Of a DNA stretch of 10,357 nucleotides, positions 8,500 to 10,357 are shown piece by piece (the stretch's first letter is position 1; each line of letters starts with the position of its first letter). The stretch is from assembly GCA_018262385.1 (NCBI GenBank), contig JAGSPQ010000034.1:1-10357 (forward strand). Reading direction: 5' to 3'. Under the pieces are notes generated by a model, which had not been told where the DNA came from, searched no databases, and saw only the letters and a list, made by a program, of their open reading frames with translations. The translations under genes and the position numbers were made by a program. Origin of the DNA: Myxococcaceae bacterium (GTDB lineage: Bacteria; Myxococcota; Myxococcia; Myxococcales; Myxococcaceae).

Positions 8500-9864
8500 G
8501 GGGACGGTGACGGTGACGGTCTGATCGACGTTGGTCATGTTCACCGTCGCGTGGGCCGGCTGAGGCGCGAACGGGTTGATCACCCACGCCATCGCGTCGA
8601 CGATCGGATTTCCGGCGGTGGAGCCGATCGCTCCGTTGACGAACACCCGGACGCTGAAGGTGCTGTTGGTGCGCAGGGCCTGGGCGCCAAACGCGGCGCT
8701 CAGCTCCATCGTGGTGGCGTCGCGCGCGAAGACGACCGGCATCATCACCGCCTGGATGCCGGTGATCAGGCTGGTGCTCTTCGCGGCCACGACTCCGTAG
8801 TTGAAGGCGCCGCTGGGCGCCGACGGCGGCTTCACCACCGCGGTGCCGTTCATCGTCAGCGGCCCGAACGCGTGGTCCGAGACCGCCGTCTCTCCGGCGA
8901 CGCAGTTGACGGTGCGCAGCGGGTTGGCGAGGAAGTTCATCGCGACCCCGCCGACCCCGAAGCCGAGCAGCAGCGGCACGGGCACGTAGCGCCCGGGCTT
9001 CAGGTCGGTGATCACGTACGGGTACTCCGTCTGCCCCGGGTTGGTGAAGATCCGGTAGCCGCCCTGCAGCTGGGTGAGCAGCGCCTGGGGATCCGCGCCG
9101 CCGAGGAAGCCATCGGGGCTGATTGCGGAGATCTGCAGGTTCTGCCCGAGCGGCGCGTTGGGGAGGGTGATCGTCCCCGCGATCGTGCACAGCTCGGGAG
9201 GAGACGAGCCGAGGTACAGCCGCACGTTCTCGGCGCTCGCCTTGTAGGGGTCCTTGAAGTCGAGGGTGATCGTCTCGGTCATCGACTGGAAGTCGAGGAA
9301 GGGAATCAGCTGGCCGTCGTCGTCGCGGTCGAGGATCGCCTGCAGCCGATGGGGGCCGGCCTGCAGCCCGGTGAAGGTGAAGGGGAGCTCGGACGCCTTG
9401 GTCGGCTTGGTGAGCTTGACCGTCTGCGCGTTGCGGGTCACGCCGACCAGCTTGTTGATCCCGAAGTCGCCGACCACCACCACGCCCGAGATGGTGCCGA
9501 CCGCCGGGCCGGCGCGCAGCCACTTGCCGATCTGCAGTTCCTCGTCGCGGCCGCCGACGCTGGCGAAGTACTTCACCTCGGTGGTCTGGGTCAGCTTCAG
9601 CTTCAGCGGGCTGGGCCCCTCGATTCGCCCCTTGCTGGTGGTGCGCGGATCAGCGCCGTCGAGGCTGACGAAGATCGTGGCCGGCAGCTCGGTGGTGAAG
9701 GTCAGCTCGACCTCTCCGTTGAACGGACCCGGAGGGGGGGTGACCTTGGTCGACGGCGGCGGAAACTTCGCGGTCGGCTCGAACTTGCCGGGCAGCGGCA
9801 TCTGGCCGCAGGAGAGGAGGAAGAGGGTGAAACCAGCGGCGAGGGTGCGCGGGAGGGCTCGCAT
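8497..9864 (-). CDS. Predicted lipoprotein with chitobiase-C-terminal-like beta domain
   Basis: A 455-residue predicted surface or periplasmic lipoprotein of unknown function. The N-terminus has Arg residues, a hydrophobic stretch and a lipobox LLSC with Cys19 as the likely lipidated residue, followed by a Pro/Thr-rich spacer (20-48). Residues about 42-105 resemble the CHB_HEX_C_1 (chitobiase/beta-hexosaminidase C-terminal) beta-sandwich: PPPGPFNGEVELTF, then PATIFVSLDGADP and TTEVKYFA. Residues about 122-200 look like a beta-rich carboxypeptidase-regulatory-like segment with LQAGPHRLQAILDRDDDGQL. The DRDDDG loop (179-184) resembles a calcium-binding loop, although the acidic residue expected at position 12 falls at 13 (Asp191). 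The remainder is beta-rich with two cysteines beyond the lipobox. The protein ends TVTVTVP, encoded by short GGTGAC repeats on the + strand. The start at 9864 is set by the signal peptide; no good Shine-Dalgarno is seen. It is 52 nt downstream of the regulator on the same strand and may be co-transcribed with it. Confidence 0.85.
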   Translation of the reverse strand: MRALPRTLAAGFTLFLLSCGQMPLPGKFEPTAKFPPPSTKVTPPPGPFNGEVELTFTTELPATIFVSLDGADPRTTSKGRIEGPSPLKLKLTQTTEVKYFASVGGRDEELQIGKWLRAGPAVGTISGVVVVGDFGINKLVGVTRNAQTVKLTKPTKASELPFTFTGLQAGPHRLQAILDRDDDGQLIPFLDFQSMTETITLDFKDPYKASAENVRLYLGSSPPELCTIAGTITLPNAPLGQNLQISAISPDGFLGGADPQALLTQLQGGYRIFTNPGQTEYPYVITDLKPGRYVPVPLLLGFGVGGVAMNFLANPLRTVNCVAGETAVSDHAFGPLTMNGTAVVKPPSAPSGAFNYGVVAAKSTSLITGIQAVMMPVVFARDATTMELSAAFGAQALRTNSTFSVRVFVNGAIGSTAGNPIVDAMAWVINPFAPQPAHATVNMTNVDQTVTVTVP

Positions 9865-9916
9865 TTTGGGCGCGCATTCGGCTCGCGATTGACCCCAATG
9901 TCAAACGCGCCAGCGC
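9865..9916 (-). other. Short spacer between regulator and lipoprotein genes
   Basis: The 52 nt between the regulator stop and the lipoprotein ATG contain no clear Shine-Dalgarno sequence, terminator or promoter. Co-transcription of the two genes is plausible but not shown. Confidence 0.4.
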
Positions 9917-10357
9917 TCAGGTCGGCGGGCGCCGGGTCTGCTGCGCTTCGTAGTTGAGCAGCGGCGAGAAGAAACAATCCTTCTTCGTGTACTCGTCGAA
10001 GGAGAAGGCGAACCGGTAGCTGGCCGCCGCGCGCTGGTTGCAGTCGGTGCGCTCGCAGAACCGGCACGACACCCCGGTCGGCACCGCGTCGCGGTTGAGG
10101 TCGACCGTCGGCAGGCCGTAGGCGAGGTGCTTGGCATTCTCGGCGTGGGTGCCCAGGCCAATCGAGTAGGCGGTGCCGCGCACGATCGAGCCCTCGACCG
10201 GCTGCAGCTGCACCCGCGCGAAGCAGAAGTAGGTCGAGCCGTCAGGCATCTGCGAGTACTGCCGGGTCAGCTGCGAGGGGTTCAAGAACGCCAGGTGCAC
10301 CGCCCACTTTCCGCAGCTGCCGCCGCCCTGCGCGAACTTCAGCCCCGTACCCGAGTA
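9917..10357 (-). CDS. ScfR/RamB/PrpR-type transcriptional regulator, C-terminal part (5' end outside window)
   Basis: Only the last 146 residues are visible; the frame is open to the window edge, so the true start is outside and the GTG at 10300 is internal. The sequence matches the C-terminal domain (DUF2083/ScfR) of short-chain fatty acyl regulators, which normally have an N-terminal XRE helix-turn-helix and a sensing domain. Seen: GGGSCGKW followed by HLAF, like the family's GG-x-CP-x-W-x-VH-x-AF motif, and CRFCERTDC (C-x2-C-x4-C at about 10040-10066), like the family's CR-x-CER-x-DC-x-QRA. Family members such as mycobacterial RamB and PrpR control acetate, propionate and glyoxylate-cycle genes; PrpR-type domains bind short-chain acyl-CoA and have been reported to hold an Fe-S cluster on such cysteines. 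The residues after the cysteine motif (FSFDEYTKKDCFF, NYEAQQTRR) extend the usual ending slightly. The lipoprotein gene follows after 52 nt. Targets cannot be inferred from this window. Confidence 0.85.
   Translation of the reverse strand, partial: YSGTGLKFAQGGGSCGKWAVHLAFLNPSQLTRQYSQMPDGSTYFCFARVQLQPVEGSIVRGTAYSIGLGTHAENAKHLAYGLPTVDLNRDAVPTGVSCRFCERTDCNQRAAASYRFAFSFDEYTKKDCFFSPLLNYEAQQTRRPPT

Noticed and set aside
8502..8522. Short GGTGAC tandem repeat as a regulatory or CRISPR-like repeat
   Set aside because: Only about three six-base units are present and they encode the TVTVTVP end of the lipoprotein, so coding periodicity explains them.
8551..9957. A 468-codon + strand open frame opposite the lipoprotein
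   Set aside because: The opposite strand has a signal peptide with lipobox and recognisable beta domains, while this frame is Gly/Arg/Asp/Val-rich without motifs.

Overview
The window is very GC-rich, densely coded DNA with strong G/C bias at third codon positions. Gene content points to a deltaproteobacterial-type organism, most likely a myxobacterium (Myxococcota): a branched-chain 2-oxoacid dehydrogenase packed with lipoylation genes, a TPR/ClpX-type zinc-finger small protein, a large predicted lipoprotein and an ScfR-type acyl-responsive regulator. The taxonomic call is inference from gene types and composition, not from a marker gene.

Positions 26-5872 (+ strand) form one tight gene string that looks like a single operon: lipoyl synthase (lipA), E1-beta, E2 and E1-alpha of a branched-chain-type 2-oxoacid dehydrogenase, a small orphan protein with a ClpX-like zinc finger, and an octanoyltransferase (lipB) fused to a Nudix hydrolase domain. 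Gaps are 22 nt or less. Two junctions overlap: lipA/E1-beta by 14 nt, and zinc-finger gene/lipB by 4 nt through a GTGA. The logic is clear. LipB transfers octanoate from ACP to a lipoyl domain, LipA inserts the two sulfurs, and the E2 encoded between them carries the acceptor lysine (Lys44). No E3 (dihydrolipoamide dehydrogenase) gene is inside the window.

Positions 5890-7446 (- strand) encode a complete M17 leucyl aminopeptidase (pepA), convergent with lipB and ending 17 nt from it. An 89-nt divergent spacer separates pepA from a + strand gene (7536-8453). That gene resembles the zinc-dependent phospholipase C family but has replaced residues in the H-x3-D-x3-H metal motif.

Positions 8497-10357 (- strand) hold a predicted lipoprotein with a chitobiase-C-terminal-like beta domain, and upstream of it the C-terminal part of an XRE/ScfR-family regulator that runs off the window edge. 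I see no tRNA, rRNA, CRISPR array, insertion sequence or prophage gene, and no non-coding stretch longer than 89 nt. The most notable items are the LipB-Nudix fusion, the zinc-finger orphan inside a lipoylation operon, and the degenerate phospholipase-like protein.
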